A stretch of DNA of 64,000 nt from Leptidea sinapis (taxonomy: Eukaryota; Arthropoda; Insecta; Lepidoptera; Pieridae): positions 8,605,001 through 8,669,000 of the forward strand of contig NC_066312.1 in assembly GCF_905404315.1 (NCBI RefSeq). The letters run 5' to 3'. Shown here piece after piece: positions 31,113-41,520 of the stretch. How positions within the stretch are numbered: position 1 is the first letter of the stretch; the number at the start of each line of letters is the position of its first letter. The translations under genes and the position numbers were made by a program. Under the pieces are notes generated by a model. It was not told the DNA's origin and made no database searches. It saw nothing but the letters and a program-made list of their open reading frames with translations.

Positions 31113-31424
31113 CTAGCTGACCCAGAAAACGTTGTATTGCCGATATTAAAATAGCGATACAAAAGTAACTGTTGATCGTCGATGGGTGAAAATTTGAAGT
31201 TGTATGTATTTTAATGCTGACTCATAATCAAACAAACTTAAAAAAAATGTCAAAAAAATAAAAAATAAAATCGTGTGGACCATCCTTAACATTTAGGGGG
31301 ATGAAAAATAGATGTCCGACTCTCAGACCTACCCAATATGCACTCAAAATTTCATGAGAATTGGTCAAGCCGTTTCGGAGGAGTTCAAGTTTAACACCAT
31401 GACACGAGAATTTTATATATTAGA
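31113..31424 (-). mobile_element. Helitron subfamily E, full length
   Basis: CTAG at 31113-31116 and A^TCTAATATATAAAATTCTC at 31,424 on the minus strand. Blocks: GTGTCATGGTGTTAAAC, CCTCCGAAACGGCTTGACC, CCCTAAATGTTAAGGATGGT, ACGATCAACAGTTACTTTTG. The hairpin GCAA...TTGC has lost pairing on one arm (TTTC). Confidence 0.8.
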
Positions 31425-31799
31425 TGATAGCAATATTTGATGTAAAACATTCGTGAAATCACACTGAAGGTTGCTATTTATGAAAAATAATATGTATAAT
31501 AAAGCATACGGCTTATACCCGTTTCCACCATTAGCTCCAATATTTTAAGGAGCAATTTTTAGAATTTAAGTTTACCTACCTCAACTTGACCTCTACACTT
31601 ATAGGTATGTAACATAAACGTGTAAAGTTTTTGAGTTTGTATGGCGAAATTTTTGAATCTTCTTTTCTTGAAAGTCATACTATTTGTGAATGTTATTTTT
31701 TAAGTGGTAGGTTCGAACGAAAACGATTTTTATTCACGATACCATAACGATGAGAGTTACAGCAGTGAGAGTTTTATAATTAATATACTTATGGTCATA

Positions 31800-31965
31800 T
31801 AAAGAAAGAAAGAAGAAAGGAAAAATAATCTTTATTGACGTCATTATACATTCTCATAATAGTTCTTAAAGTTATACTAATCTAATTATGATCTAATGAC
31901 GCCAATGGGCCCCCAACTCAGCATAGTTGTGGTTTCGAGAGAGAGAGCGCTACTAACGCACAGTC
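31800..31965 (-). repeat. LINE 3' end with (TTTC)n tail
   Basis: On the minus strand the sequence ends GTCAATAAAGATTATTTTTC, then TTTC repeats. AATAAA plus a simple-repeat tail marks a LINE 3' end. The adjoining part (ACGCCAATGGGCCCCCAACT on the plus strand) is familiar from lepidopteran LINE 3' UTRs. Confidence 0.5.
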
Positions 31966-32099
31966 CTGTCACACGAAGGTGTAAAAACTATTAATTCTCT
32001 ATGAGCACCAAGCACAAAAAATAGTGAAACTCGGATCTAAAATTAAAACTAACAACAAATAAAAAGAATTAAACTTGATTTGAACTTGCCATTGCCACA

Positions 32100-33220
32100 C
32101 CAAACAAACTATATTTATTTTTAAATATGTACCTTCTTAGGAGATATTGTGAAATCTCGAAAGGTTATAAGCAATTGAAGCTTTAATTATTTCAGTTTCA
32201 TAAAAATGAAACAATGGCCGAAATAAACAAAACTATATATTAATCTTCAAAAAATTTATAAATATTATGCAAGCAGAAACAACTAAGCAAACAGCTATGG
32301 AACATTCTCGAATGAAAATATATCTGCTTGTAAGTTGTCAAACTTAAGGCCATGTGTTACTATTTATCACGGTTATATTAATTTTTTATATGAAAAAATG
32401 ATGAGTGTGAAATTTTAAGATGCGCGCGCATCACTGTAACACAAAAGTGAGGTTGGTTCCTAAAAGTGTCTGACGTTTGCGACATTCGTTATTTTTTTTT
32501 GTGGTTTCTTTGTCCATAATTAGGATAGGCATATGGTTCAAGCCCGTACAGCCGTATTCATTATTTAATAGTTAATTGTCAAAGCCTTCTTTGAGAGATT
32601 TTTACAAAATTGTTCTTTCTTAAAACGTATAATAGCACGAGGGATAATTCATTTTGAGGAGTTTTGCTTTGTTAGGCCAAAGAAGTATAACTTCTTGCGT
32701 GCATACATAAGTACACACGCTTTTTTTAGTATTAAACTATTATTATTTTTGTTGTTTTCATCATAAATAAATAGAATATGGTACATAGCGAGACATTTCT
32801 CGTTACTCTAGGATCTTCTATAGGATAAAACTAAAAATATAATATTATGTAGTATGCCTTACTTGTTATTTACATGTCTCAACGAATAGCCTAGCTTGTG
32901 GCCTAATTGGTTTAACAATGGCCAGACAGCCGTGCTGAGATCTAATCTGTCGGGAAATTGTGAATAATTGTTGTTAATCCATTACTTTATCCAACATGAA
33001 TAAATGAATATAACTTCTAACAAATTTAATTTAAATCTTATTGTGATAATAATATTAAAACAGATTATTGAGAAAGATCTCTATAATCTGTTTTCATTAT
33101 AATCTGTTGACGAATGGCTCGAGATTCAATAGATCAGCTGTTGTAATCCTTGTTTGATCTGTCGTTTGCTGAAGGTTAAGTTCAAAAGGTCGTTTGGTTG
33201 CTACGGGGAGTCGTCATACT
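32100..33220. other. No recognisable gene or repeat
   Basis: About 1.1 kb, AT-rich. A short hairpin (CAGATTATTGAGAAAGATCT...) lies near 33,061. A weakly tRNA-like segment at 32,890-32,950 lacks a B box. Confidence 0.4.
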
Positions 33221-33226
33221 ATCTTA

Positions 33227-33419
33227 CGGCCGTTTTCAATAACGTATCTCTAGTTACGGATACTTATGATACATCTTATCTATCCATAGTTATGTCCAAT
33301 ATAGTCCAATGCTTTATGTCGATAGGTTATTGAAATGTAAGTACCTAAGCGTAAAATGATAGAATTGTCTCACATCTAGTAAGTTAAACTAAGGATAGAT
33401 ATGTTATTGATAACGGCCG
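33227..33419 (+). mobile_element. MITE 'CGGCCGTTTTCAATAAC', copy 1
   Basis: 193 bp. TIRs are CGGCCGTTTTCAATAACGTA at the left and (inverted) CGGCCGTTATCAATAACATA at the right, 17 of 20 identical. TTA lies on both sides, giving a 3-base duplication. Interior blocks TAGTTACGGATAC and CTATCCATAGTTATGTCC recur inverted at 40.6-40.8 kb. Confidence 0.8.
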
Positions 33420-34025
33420 TTAGTCAGTCAGGTAAGTTTAAGTTTAAAGTTACACGAGTTTCGAATAAGTAGATAAATCAAATAAAGTTACTATTGCATT
33501 CTTCATCACTTTGACCGGATGGATATGTGAACGTAATGAGAGTAAATTTATATGTATACTTTTTAAACTAAAATTCCCTGTTCAAAACATCAAATCCATG
33601 ACGCGTTATATCGTTCAAAAATTATGGAAATAATTTCTATACAACATTGGTCTTGACGCTTCAGATTTTTTGGTACCACTTTTGGTCATGGTCTTTTGTA
33701 TTTAGTGTCCGATAAATACCAATAATACCAAATTTATCAGTAAGTGAAACGAGAAATGGGAGAGATTTTGCAAAAGTTAAAACTTAAAAGTTTATATAAT
33801 AATCTTAGATCATTTAAACGTCTAGATTGACTGTGATAGCTGTGAAAATTTCGAAATTGAGGTTGACGGTTAAGCTCTATTTTGAGTAATTACAAATGCA
33901 AACAAAAAGTGACAAACCAATTGCGTGTGTTATACGTCTTACTCACGCAGTAATCACGCTAACTAAGGTAATAAACCTTTCCTGTTTTCATCGGTTGTCT
34001 AAATAAATTATCTTAGACAATAATA

Positions 34026-34433
34026 TCTTAATATATATAAATTACGTGACACGTTGTTTGTCCGCGATGGACTCCTAAACTAACAAGGAGTGCAGTTTGG
34101 TCCAACTTGAGAGATAGGATAGTTTTTATTTCGATTTGGGACCCATAATTTTTTTTTTTTCAACTAGTTGACCCGACATACGCTGTTCTGTATATAATAA
34201 ATAAAATAATGTTTTTTATGAATTTGTCAATAATATATCATAACATCAAGAATTATTTCGTAAAATATGCACCCTTGTTGTAATGAAATTGTTTCACAGC
34301 AGAACTGTCAAACCGTGCGTCAATAAATTCTCTCATAGAAAATATGTTATGTTTTGAAATATTATTGGCAAATTATTATATCGTAACAGTATTTTTTTAT
34401 TATCTACAGAACAACGTCTGTCGGTTCAGCTAG
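34026..34433 (+). mobile_element. Composite Helitron: subfamily A with inverted D centre
   Basis: The outer parts are subfamily A: A^TCTTAATATATATAAATTA and GTCCGCGATGGACTCC at the left, GTTTTGAAATATTATTGGCA and TCTGTCGGTTCAGCTAG^T at the right. The middle (34164-34350) is subfamily D in the opposite orientation, starting with its own CTAG end (CTAGTTGACCCGACATACGC) and running to TTCTCTCATAGAAAATATG. The normal A centre is absent. An inversion or strand switch at the region shared by A and D explains this better than a simple insertion. Confidence 0.75.
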
Positions 34434-34492
34434 TTGTAAAAGGCATATTTTAAAAATGGGATTTTTAATTTATTGTTAACGTTTCTACCAAT

Positions 34493-34797
34493 ATTTTTTT
34501 AATGAAAATTAGGGACGAAAGAGCAGGACGTTCAGCTGATGGTTATTGAAATGCCCTGCCTATTACAATGCTTTGCCGTTCAGGATTCTTGTAAGAAAAA
34601 TTCTGAGTGGCACTACTATTGCGCTCGTCACCTCGAGACCATAATTATTAAGTTTCATTTGCCCAGTAATTTCATTAGCTCCGTCGCCCGAAACACAATA
34701 ATGCTTACAAATTACTGCTACACGGCAAAGACAGGAGAGGTTGTGGTACCTATAATCTAGCCGGCATCTTGTGCAAAAGAGCCTCCTACTGGTAAAA
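34493..34797 (-). repeat. R2-type repeat, near full length
   Basis: Minus strand: CCAGTAGGAGGCTCTTTTGC, GGCTAGATTATAGGTACCAC, CAATTGCGC in reverse, GAACGTCCTGCTCTTTCGTC, ending in a poly(A) run (T run 34,493-34,500). This is the typical length, about 300 bp. Confidence 0.7.
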
Positions 34798-35109
34798 TTA
34801 AAGAAGCGGATTTACACTATACTAGACATTGTCACTCAAATATGTCAGCATAAGAAATAATGATCAATATGCAAATTATAATAATTTTCGAATACCTGTA
34901 TTAATAATAAAGGTAATAGGTATTAGAAAAAATTGTCTCTGTGTTATAGTAAATGGGTTTAATGGTATAGAAAAATATTTTACTAAGTTTCAACTTATTG
35001 TTGTAAAATACTGTATCCTGAAATTTAAAATATGAAATACTATAATTAGTTTCATAATATTATAGTTCCTAATAGGTATAATGCTAATAATACAATCTTA
35101 TAATTATTA

Positions 35110-35290
35110 CTGGCTGACCCGGCAAATGTTGTATTGCCAAAAAAAAAAATTAAGTAACTTTTGTGTTATAAAAAATAGATCACGACCTAGTCTTGGACCT
35201 AAAAATAAACTTAAAAAAACTCATTAAAATCGATCAAGTGGTTTCGGAGGAGTATGGCAACTAACAATGTGACACGATAATTTTATTTAA
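35110..35290 (-). mobile_element. Helitron subfamily E2, decayed
   Basis: The 3' end is CCAG instead of CTAG (plus strand CTGGCTGACCCGGCAAATGT). The hairpin GGCAA...TTGCC pairs over 5 bases. The 5' end blurs into AT-rich DNA after CGTGTCACATTG. Internally shortened. Confidence 0.6.
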
Positions 35291-35867
35291 TTTATTTTTA
35301 TAAATAAATCTTTTAACATTAAAATATTATTTGCTTTTGTAAATTCCAACAAGCATATAAAATCAGCGCCCTCTATTAGCTAGTTATAAAACTACAATGA
35401 GAGCTTTCACTAAAAATTTCCTTAAAGTGAAGTTTGTTTACCGCCTGCTGTTGTAGTACCAAACTTGTTAACCAGGGGCGCTTTTATTTTAACACCCGAT
35501 GTTAATAATAAATGCATGTTGAAAGTGAATCTTCCTGAGCATATTGCCTACGATTGACTGAATCTTATAGTCAATCGACATATTGTTACCTTAAAGTAAA
35601 TAGTGTTTTTAGAATTTGATATAAATTATACACTTCATATCTAAAAACGAGTTTTAGTATTATTGCAACATAAAATAATTTTGTTACAACTCAAAAACTT
35701 GTTGTTTTATATTATTTTTAATTCATTGAAACGAGTTTAATAGCGTTTGAAACTTCAATAATTTCCCGGCATTTCATATATTTTTTTCAAGATCAAATAT
35801 TAAATCACAACAATTATAAAATGAGGTTTTAAAAAAGAAATAAAAGTTTTTATAATTGTGGGTGAAA

Positions 35868-36040
35868 GTCAAAGTCAAATAAACTCTATTCAATTAGGCT
35901 TAAACCAAGCGCTTATGAATCGTAACTTTAAATGTTTCTTTTAAATTACTGAATCTACAATATGTTCGGAAAAAGATGAGCTCGTGAAAAGAACATACAA
36001 CAAACTCAACGGCTACACTTTTCAATCTATAGAGTCTTTT
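35868..36040 (-). repeat. LINE 3' end with (TTTGAC)n tail
   Basis: On the minus strand AACAAACTCGAC-like, CATGTTCTTTTCACGAGCTC-like, AACATATTGTAGATTCAGTA, AGGCTTAATTGAATAGAG and TTTATTTGACTTTGACTTTC follow each other. The AATARA-like signal and TTTGAC repeats are the usual end of this lepidopteran LINE. Confidence 0.6.
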
Positions 36041-36084
36041 ACAATAGATATAATATACAAATCAAATTAATTTGAAATTTTAAA

Positions 36085-36310
36085 TAACGGTCGGTCGTGC
36101 GCTGCCCTCATCCAACGTATTCAGGCGATCTTGACCAGATCGTCGGTCCATCTTGTACCAACACCGCGACTCCAGGTACGTGGTCACTTCGAGGACTTTA
36201 CTGCCCCAACGGACATCTGTCCGTCGAGCTATGTGTCCTGCCCACTGCCACTCTAGTTTCGCAATCATTTGGGCTTTGTCGGTGACTTTGGTTCTCCTAA
36301 GGATATTCTT
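36085..36310 (-). pseudogene. RTE-clade LINE C-terminal relic
   Basis: One minus-strand frame keeps KVTDKAQMIAKLEWQWAGHI followed by ARRTDVRWGSKVLE, the best-preserved copy of the conserved RTE tail here. It loses frame just after and ends before VQQWTSSG. It cannot encode an active enzyme: the reverse-transcriptase core is absent. Confidence 0.8.
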
Positions 36311-36367
36311 ATTAAATTGATTAATGATCAAATTCTAATATAATTAAATAGAAATACAATTTTAATT

Positions 36368-36402
36368 GTCCGTCCATCTTGCTGGTTGTAAGATGGACGG
36401 AC
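36368..36402. repeat. Perfect 13-bp hairpin at an RTE boundary
   Basis: GTCCGTCCATCTT and AAGATGGACGGAC are exact reverse complements around a 9-nt loop. GGACGGAC continues as an (ACGG)n run. The RTE relic at 36,403 begins directly after it. Confidence 0.75.
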
Positions 36403-36520
36403 GGACGATTTGATGCGAGCGGCTGGGAAGGACTGGATGCGGAAAACTCAGGACCGCACAAAATGGTCTTAAATGAAATAGACCTTTACTCAGCATTGGG
36501 TAGATCAAGGTTGAAAAAGA
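36403..36520 (+). pseudogene. Second RTE-type C-terminal relic, another lineage
   Basis: The plus strand reads AAGKDWMRKTQDRTKWS, a stop, then FTQHWVDQG: the last part of a different RTE branch (AQDRxKWxxMxEAFTQHWVDQG form). One stop and frame loss. It is next to a minus-strand RTE relic of the other lineage. Confidence 0.7.
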
Positions 36521-37400
36521 AGAGATAATTTTAATTTATTGCTGAGAGTTCAACAAATAAATACTTACATAAGTATTGTTTGAGTAGATTACGTCGTCAA
36601 AAACTAAATGCATTTATATTTGCAACAGAACTTTTTTGCATATTATTTACATAAATAAATACACAAATATAAATAAAATTTAAGTAACTGTGAAATATTT
36701 ACCCTTTTTTAAATGCAAAATATGAAATTTACACTTATACCAGAATATCAATTTTAAATGTTTTTTGTCCTGCTGTTCCAGTATAACTCTCAGCAGTTCT
36801 TGGAAAGATTGGTGAAGTGAAGATAAATTAAATGAACTCTTTGTCACCGATTTTGCGAATCGTTTATATCTTACGCTGTCAAGAGAATTATTATTTAATA
36901 ATCATATATTATAATATTATTATTTTAGATTATTTATACGTCTAGATGGAGCCTCATGTTGCCAAGACAAACAATGAAAAGTTTATTACCACCATGTAAG
37001 CATGGTTGTAACGGTAAATGGTTAAGTATCAACGCGGTTCCACTTGCTAACTGTGGATGTTTCACCAGGGTTTTTAGTTAATTTTTAGTTTCGTTATATT
37101 GTAAGCTTCTGTCACACATTATCCGCAATGACGCTTTCGTGCATAAAACCTGACAGATAGTAAAATAATTGCTCCGATTTCCGTACTTTAGATGGTTCAA
37201 AAAAAAAATTTTGTTAAAATAAATCAGTGAAAAACCACATTAACATCGCTTGATCCGTTTCTGAGATTAGCGTGCACAAATGCATAGACAAACTGACAAA
37301 CAGGGAAAAATTTAAAAAAGAACTTCAGCCGATACTATTTTTGCCCCAACTATAACAATTATAAATTGTTGTTTTTTGTTTGTTTGTTGTTTAAAAAAAA

Positions 37401-37690
37401 GATTGTGTGGTTTTATGAAACCATGGTAATAGTTAATTTTTTTTTCACATTATAGACATTTAACTAAAGATTGCTTGTTATATTTGCTTTTTCCTCGGTG
37501 ATCAGTTTTTTGGACTCACTAGCTTCACTTTAATAAATAACAACATTTACATTAAACACTGACAAAAACAAACAAAATGGCGTGGCCCACTGGTACAAAT
37601 GAGTAATACTCTATACACTACACGGTCAGCTGCTGCGAACTATAGGCGCCGCCTGACCGACACGCGACATGCAACACAAAAGTTGAGACT
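37401..37690 (+). repeat. Repeat shared with 26.7-27.3 kb, uninterrupted copy
   Basis: ATTGTGTGGTTTTATGAAAC, CACATTATAGACATTTAACT, CACTGGTACAAATGAGTAAT and ACTACACGGTCAGCTGCTGC. At the point where the other copy carries a MITE this one reads GAGTAATACTCTATACAC, an empty site. Confidence 0.65.
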
Positions 37691-37783
37691 ATGTAATAAA
37701 AGTTTCACTTTAAAAATATTAAATGTAAGTTTACGATTTAATAATAATGCATGTTTTTCGAAACGGACAATCTTTTATTTTAA

Positions 37784-37893
37784 GTCAACATTAGCTACGC
37801 GGATGACATGGTACTGCTGGGTCCAAGTGTAGGCTCTAATCTTTGGGGAGGCCTTTGTCCAGCAGTCGACGTCTTCCGGCTGATGATGATGAT
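37784..37893 (+). pseudogene. RTE relic joining the YADD motif to the 3' tail
   Basis: Residues ISYADDMVLLGPSVGS are the reverse-transcriptase catalytic motif (YADD, two metal-binding aspartates). They are followed directly by FGEAFVQQSTSSG in another frame, the very end of the ORF, and (GAT)n. Several hundred bases between these parts are missing. Confidence 0.8.
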
Positions 37894-38352
37894 GATGTAT
37901 TTTGGTTTGGTTGGCGTCGTAACAATTTAAATAATTATCAATCTACTGAATGTCAGCGTCTAACCTCTCAATGTTACAAGCACCCTTGAAGTGGCGCCTA
38001 AAGTTTTATGTTTTCAAGAATTCTGAGCGGAGCCGTATTATATTACTAACCTCCTTAACATGAAACCACTTGAAATATTGCTGGTGAACCTTCATTCAAT
38101 TTTTCAAATAAATGCCTAACTTCGCCTTACAATACGAGATGTCTGCCAAAAGGCCTGTCAAAATTCATTTATCCACCTGTTTCGTAGCATAAGACGCATA
38201 ATAATAGCGTAACAAACTTTGAAGTCACCAGTTATGAAACTTTCTGTAGCAACACTAAATAATAACATTCGAAACTCAAACTACAACAAATCTCGTGAAT
38301 TATTAAAATTTCAACAATAAATAATCTATTGTATCTTAGGGGGTAATATTTT

Positions 38353-38629
38353 TGCACTGGAAGCCTGCTAGATTATAGGTTCCACAACGGCGTCTATTTC
38401 TGCTGTGCTGCGTGTGCGAATGTGTTTCTGTCTGAAGGGCGCCGTAGCTAGTGAAATTACTGGGCAAATGAGACTTAACATCATCTCAAGGTGACGAGCG
38501 CAATTGTAGTGCCGCACAGAATATTTGGGTTTTTCAAGAATCCTGAGCATTACATTGTAATGGGTAGGTAGGGCGTATCCATTACCATCAGGTAAACGTC
38601 CTGCTCGTGTCTTATTTTCATAAAAAAAA
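38353..38629 (+). repeat. R2-type repeat, near full length
   Basis: GCCTGCTAGATTATAGGTTC, GGGCGCCGTAGCTAGTGAAA, GGTGACGAGCGCAATTGTAG, GTAAACGTCCTGCTCGTGTC, then poly(A) at 38,622-38,629. Confidence 0.7.
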
Positions 38630-38639
38630 GGTTCTGCAT

Positions 38640-39385
38640 ATGGTTATTATTTTGAAGTCGATCCAAAATCAATTCCGTCGAAAAAGTAATTTTCGTTTTC
38701 ATAAAAGTTTGTAATAACACAGTATCGCACTGTGTTTTTACAAACATTCTGTTTCAGCTTCTGTTATTCCCTCAATGTGTTTCAATATACCATCGGAGAT
38801 GATTCAAGACTTATCAGCAAGTTGATTATTTTATTTATTTTGAGGTCTGTGGTTAAGAATCCGTGTCTTTTTCTTCCTTTAGAAATTTCCTATAAAACAA
38901 TCAAAGATTCACCATCTTTCAATATAAATGTGCGAAGCCTCTAAAAGAAGGTACTATAGTAATAACGCCTTCGATTTTTTAGCAATAAAGTTCTTTTGTT
39001 CCGAAAGTAATAAATGTACGACTGTCCGTTCAATTCCCGACCGCTTGTATTTGAAGAACGGGAAAAGAGAACCGGGATTTGATTTCGCTTCAGATATTTA
39101 TAAAACATTCTTTTAAAAAAGAACGCAATTAAAAATATTGTATTGTTAGAGTTACTCTTGAGCTAGAATGCTCGGGTAAAATAATGTGAATGAATTAAAA
39201 TGTAGTCTCTGCCTTTTCATGGGCGTAAATTTTCAAATAATTATTTTACAATTCTCGTTCGTAATGAGCACGCTTCGTTTCATCGTGCTGAAAATAATCC
39301 AGCTGGAACATGAAATTGCGGTTTTGTGTTTTTATACATTTTGCTGACATGAAAGTCCTAAACGGTCTTACTAATTAGAGGTAGA
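38640..39385. other. No recognisable gene or repeat
   Basis: AT-rich with short open frames (for example 38,928-39,116) of no recognised family. Confidence 0.4.
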
Positions 39386-39389
39386 AATA

Positions 39390-39747
39390 AGGTTTGAAAT
39401 ACGAGCTGTTTAAACTGATTCCTGCCGCCGAATATCATCCCCACCATCTGGATGTGTGGCGGTCCTCCACAGTGCGGTTTTCAAGGAGCTTTCTTCCACG
39501 TCCTACAAATCTGTGGAATGAACTTCCTTGTGCGGTGTTTCCAGGACGATACGACATGGGTACCTTCAAAAAAGCACGTACACCTTCCTTAAAGGCCGGC
39601 AATGCTCCTGTGATTCCTCTGGTGTTGCTGTTCTTCTGTGTTGGGCGTGGTGGGAGTCTGGTTTTCCTCTGGTGGTGGGCGGCGGTGATCACTTAACAAC
39701 AGGTGACCCGTACGCTCTTTTGTCCTCCTATTCCATAAAAAAAAAAA
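39390..39747 (+). pseudogene. LINE reverse-transcriptase C-terminus, 3' UTR and poly(A)
   Basis: The best-preserved LINE tail here. The frame reads ELFKLIPAAEYHPHHLDVWR, then FSRSFLPRPTNLWNELPCAV and FPGRYDMGTFKKA, the C-terminal end of a CR1/Jockey-like enzyme. The normal stop region is altered by an extra segment (TGTGTTGGGCGTGGTGGGAG, about 39,636). The 3' UTR GGGCGGCGGTGATCACTTAA leads to poly(A) at 39,737-39,747. 5' truncated. Confidence 0.8.
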
Positions 39748-40088
39748 CAAGTATTTTTATAACTGCGTCTAAGAATAGTTTGGTTATTGTCTATTTTAGA
39801 TTCATATTATGTACTTAAGGAAATTTTAAATTAGTTTCATTTCTGTATTTAAAAGACTTACTATGATTTATAAGCTTACGAACCTACTTATAATATTAGT
39901 AAAAATATAGGGGGTAAAGGTAATAAAAGTATAAATGTAATAAAAGGGAAATTAGTATATTCTCACTTTTTAGAGAAGATTCTGAATATCTGCCGAGATC
40001 TGAACTGCTGGTCAAAAATAAAACAATGTTAATTCAAGAGATTTATAGTATTCTTCATATTTATTTTCCTTTGTTCCTGCTAAATTAT

Positions 40089-40913
40089 AACGGCTTTAGA
40101 AATACATAAAATTGGCATAAAGTTATACCTGAGAATAAACTAAGAATGTGTAAAATGTTTACAAATAGATATTTTGCTGTGATCGGTATCAATGTCAATG
40201 CTTGCAAACAATTTTATTATTATAATTTGTAATATTTCCATATCACTATTACCTCTGCTAAAATATTCTATTACCTAGGTATTTAGTAGAAATCTACTTA
40301 TTTTCGGCTAAATTAATTAAAGGCTATTTGGCCGCTCACCGCGTAACTGACTGATGTTAACAGATAAACGAATGACGTTACCAAAGGTAGCTACGTCTAT
40401 CCGACTTGAAACTTTTATTGAAATTCAAGTAAGATAAATTAGTATGCAAGTTCTAATCTCAAGTAGACTATCCGTCCTCCCAATGATAGACAGACAACTT
40501 CGGTAGAAAATGCTAAGCGTCTATAAGTTATTGAAAATTAAGTAACCGTAAAAGAATAGATCTATAAACATCTACGGCCGTTTTCAATAAGCTGCCTATC
40601 TTTAGTTTAAGTTACTAGAAGTAGACAAATCTATCCGTAATGTAGCGTAAAAACGCTTACTTATTTTACAATAACCTATCGACACAAAGCATTGGACAAT
40701 GAGTATATTAGACATAACTATGGATAGATAAGACTTTGTCATTAAACGGTGACAGCAAAGGATCCGTAACTATACATACGTCATTGAAAACGGCCGTTAG
40801 TACGTAGAACTAAGGATAGATAGGTTATTGAAAACGGCTGATAGTCAACATTTTGCACATTCTTGGTTTATTCTCAGGTATAACGTTATGCTAAGTTTAT
40901 TTGTAAAGCCGTA
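40089..40913. mobile_element. MITE with long TIRs, copy 2, hosting nested MITEs
   Basis: Left TIR (ACGGCTTTAGAAATACATAA, TGGCATAAAGTTATACCTGA, GAATAAACTAAGAATGTG) and inverted right TIR (ACGGCTTTACAAATAAACTT, AGCATAACGTTATACCTGAG, AATAAACCAAGAATGTG) match over about 65 bases. The 0.8-kb interior holds the CGGCCG MITE at 40,575-40,796 and an extra end fragment. The copy at 25.9 kb is only 273 bp. Confidence 0.7.
40575..40796 (-). mobile_element. MITE 'CGGCCGTTTTCAATAAC', copy 2, nested
   Basis: TIRs CGGCCGTTTTCAATAAGCTG and (inverted) CGGCCGTTTTCAATGACGTA. The interior is the reverse of copy 1 (GGATCCGTAACTATACAT near the right end). An extra right-end-like fragment, CTAAGGATAGATAGGTTATT then GAAAACGGCTGATAG, follows at 40,811-40,850. 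Confidence 0.75.
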
Positions 40914-41077
40914 ACTGATTTGGTTCGGGTGTTCATTAATGTATTGTAGCAATACTGAGATGACATCAGTTTCGTTAATTATATAATTTAAAGTAAAAAC
41001 CTACTTAATATTGACATAGAGCAACAAATATCTACTAATAGAGAATAATATGTTATGTTTTTTTTAAAGTGATAACC

Positions 41078-41520
41078 CTCTACTGAGCTAACCGTTCGAG
41101 TACTCGAATTAGCTCAGTTGGTTGGAGCACAGGCACGAAACGCCGGAGGTCGTGGGTTCGAATCCCGCATCGTTCATAAAATTTGGTTTTTCAAATTTTA
41201 TTTGTGTATTAATCCTAGAAGTGACTTTGAAAAAACATAACATATTGTTTAGTTTAGAGCGACGTCTCAAGTCAATTTCCTAATATGCAAATACTGGGGT
41301 TGAGCAGGTTATCAACTGTAAAGTATATCCTGTAGATGAAGCCACAACCTGATAGTTGAACAAAGCAAACAGAATTTTATAACGAGGTGGTTCTCGAACG
41401 GTTAGGTCAGTTGGTTAGCTCAGTTAGTCCGGTGCGACGGAGGTCGTGGGTTCGAATCCCGCATCGTTCATAATTTTTTTTTTTCAAATTTTATTTATGT
41501 ACTAAAAGAGATTTTATATT
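41078..41520 (+). mobile_element. Tandem tRNA-like units with intervening body
   Basis: Unit 1 (about 41,105-41,176) has AATTAGCTCAGTTGGTTGGA and GGTTCGAATCCCGCATCGTT. Unit 2 (41,396-41,470) has GAACGGTTAGGTCAGTTGG, an extra TTAGCTCAGTTAG and the same B box. Between them lies the roughly 200-bp body also found inverted at 17.66-17.86 kb. Upstream of unit 1 an inverted partial unit (CTGAGCTAACCGTTCGAG) makes a head-to-head palindrome around TACT. Both units are degenerate in the acceptor or D arm. Confidence 0.65.

Noticed and set aside
32890..32950. tRNA-like segment (GGCCTAATTGGTTTAAC)
   Set aside because: A-box-like start but no B box or cloverleaf.
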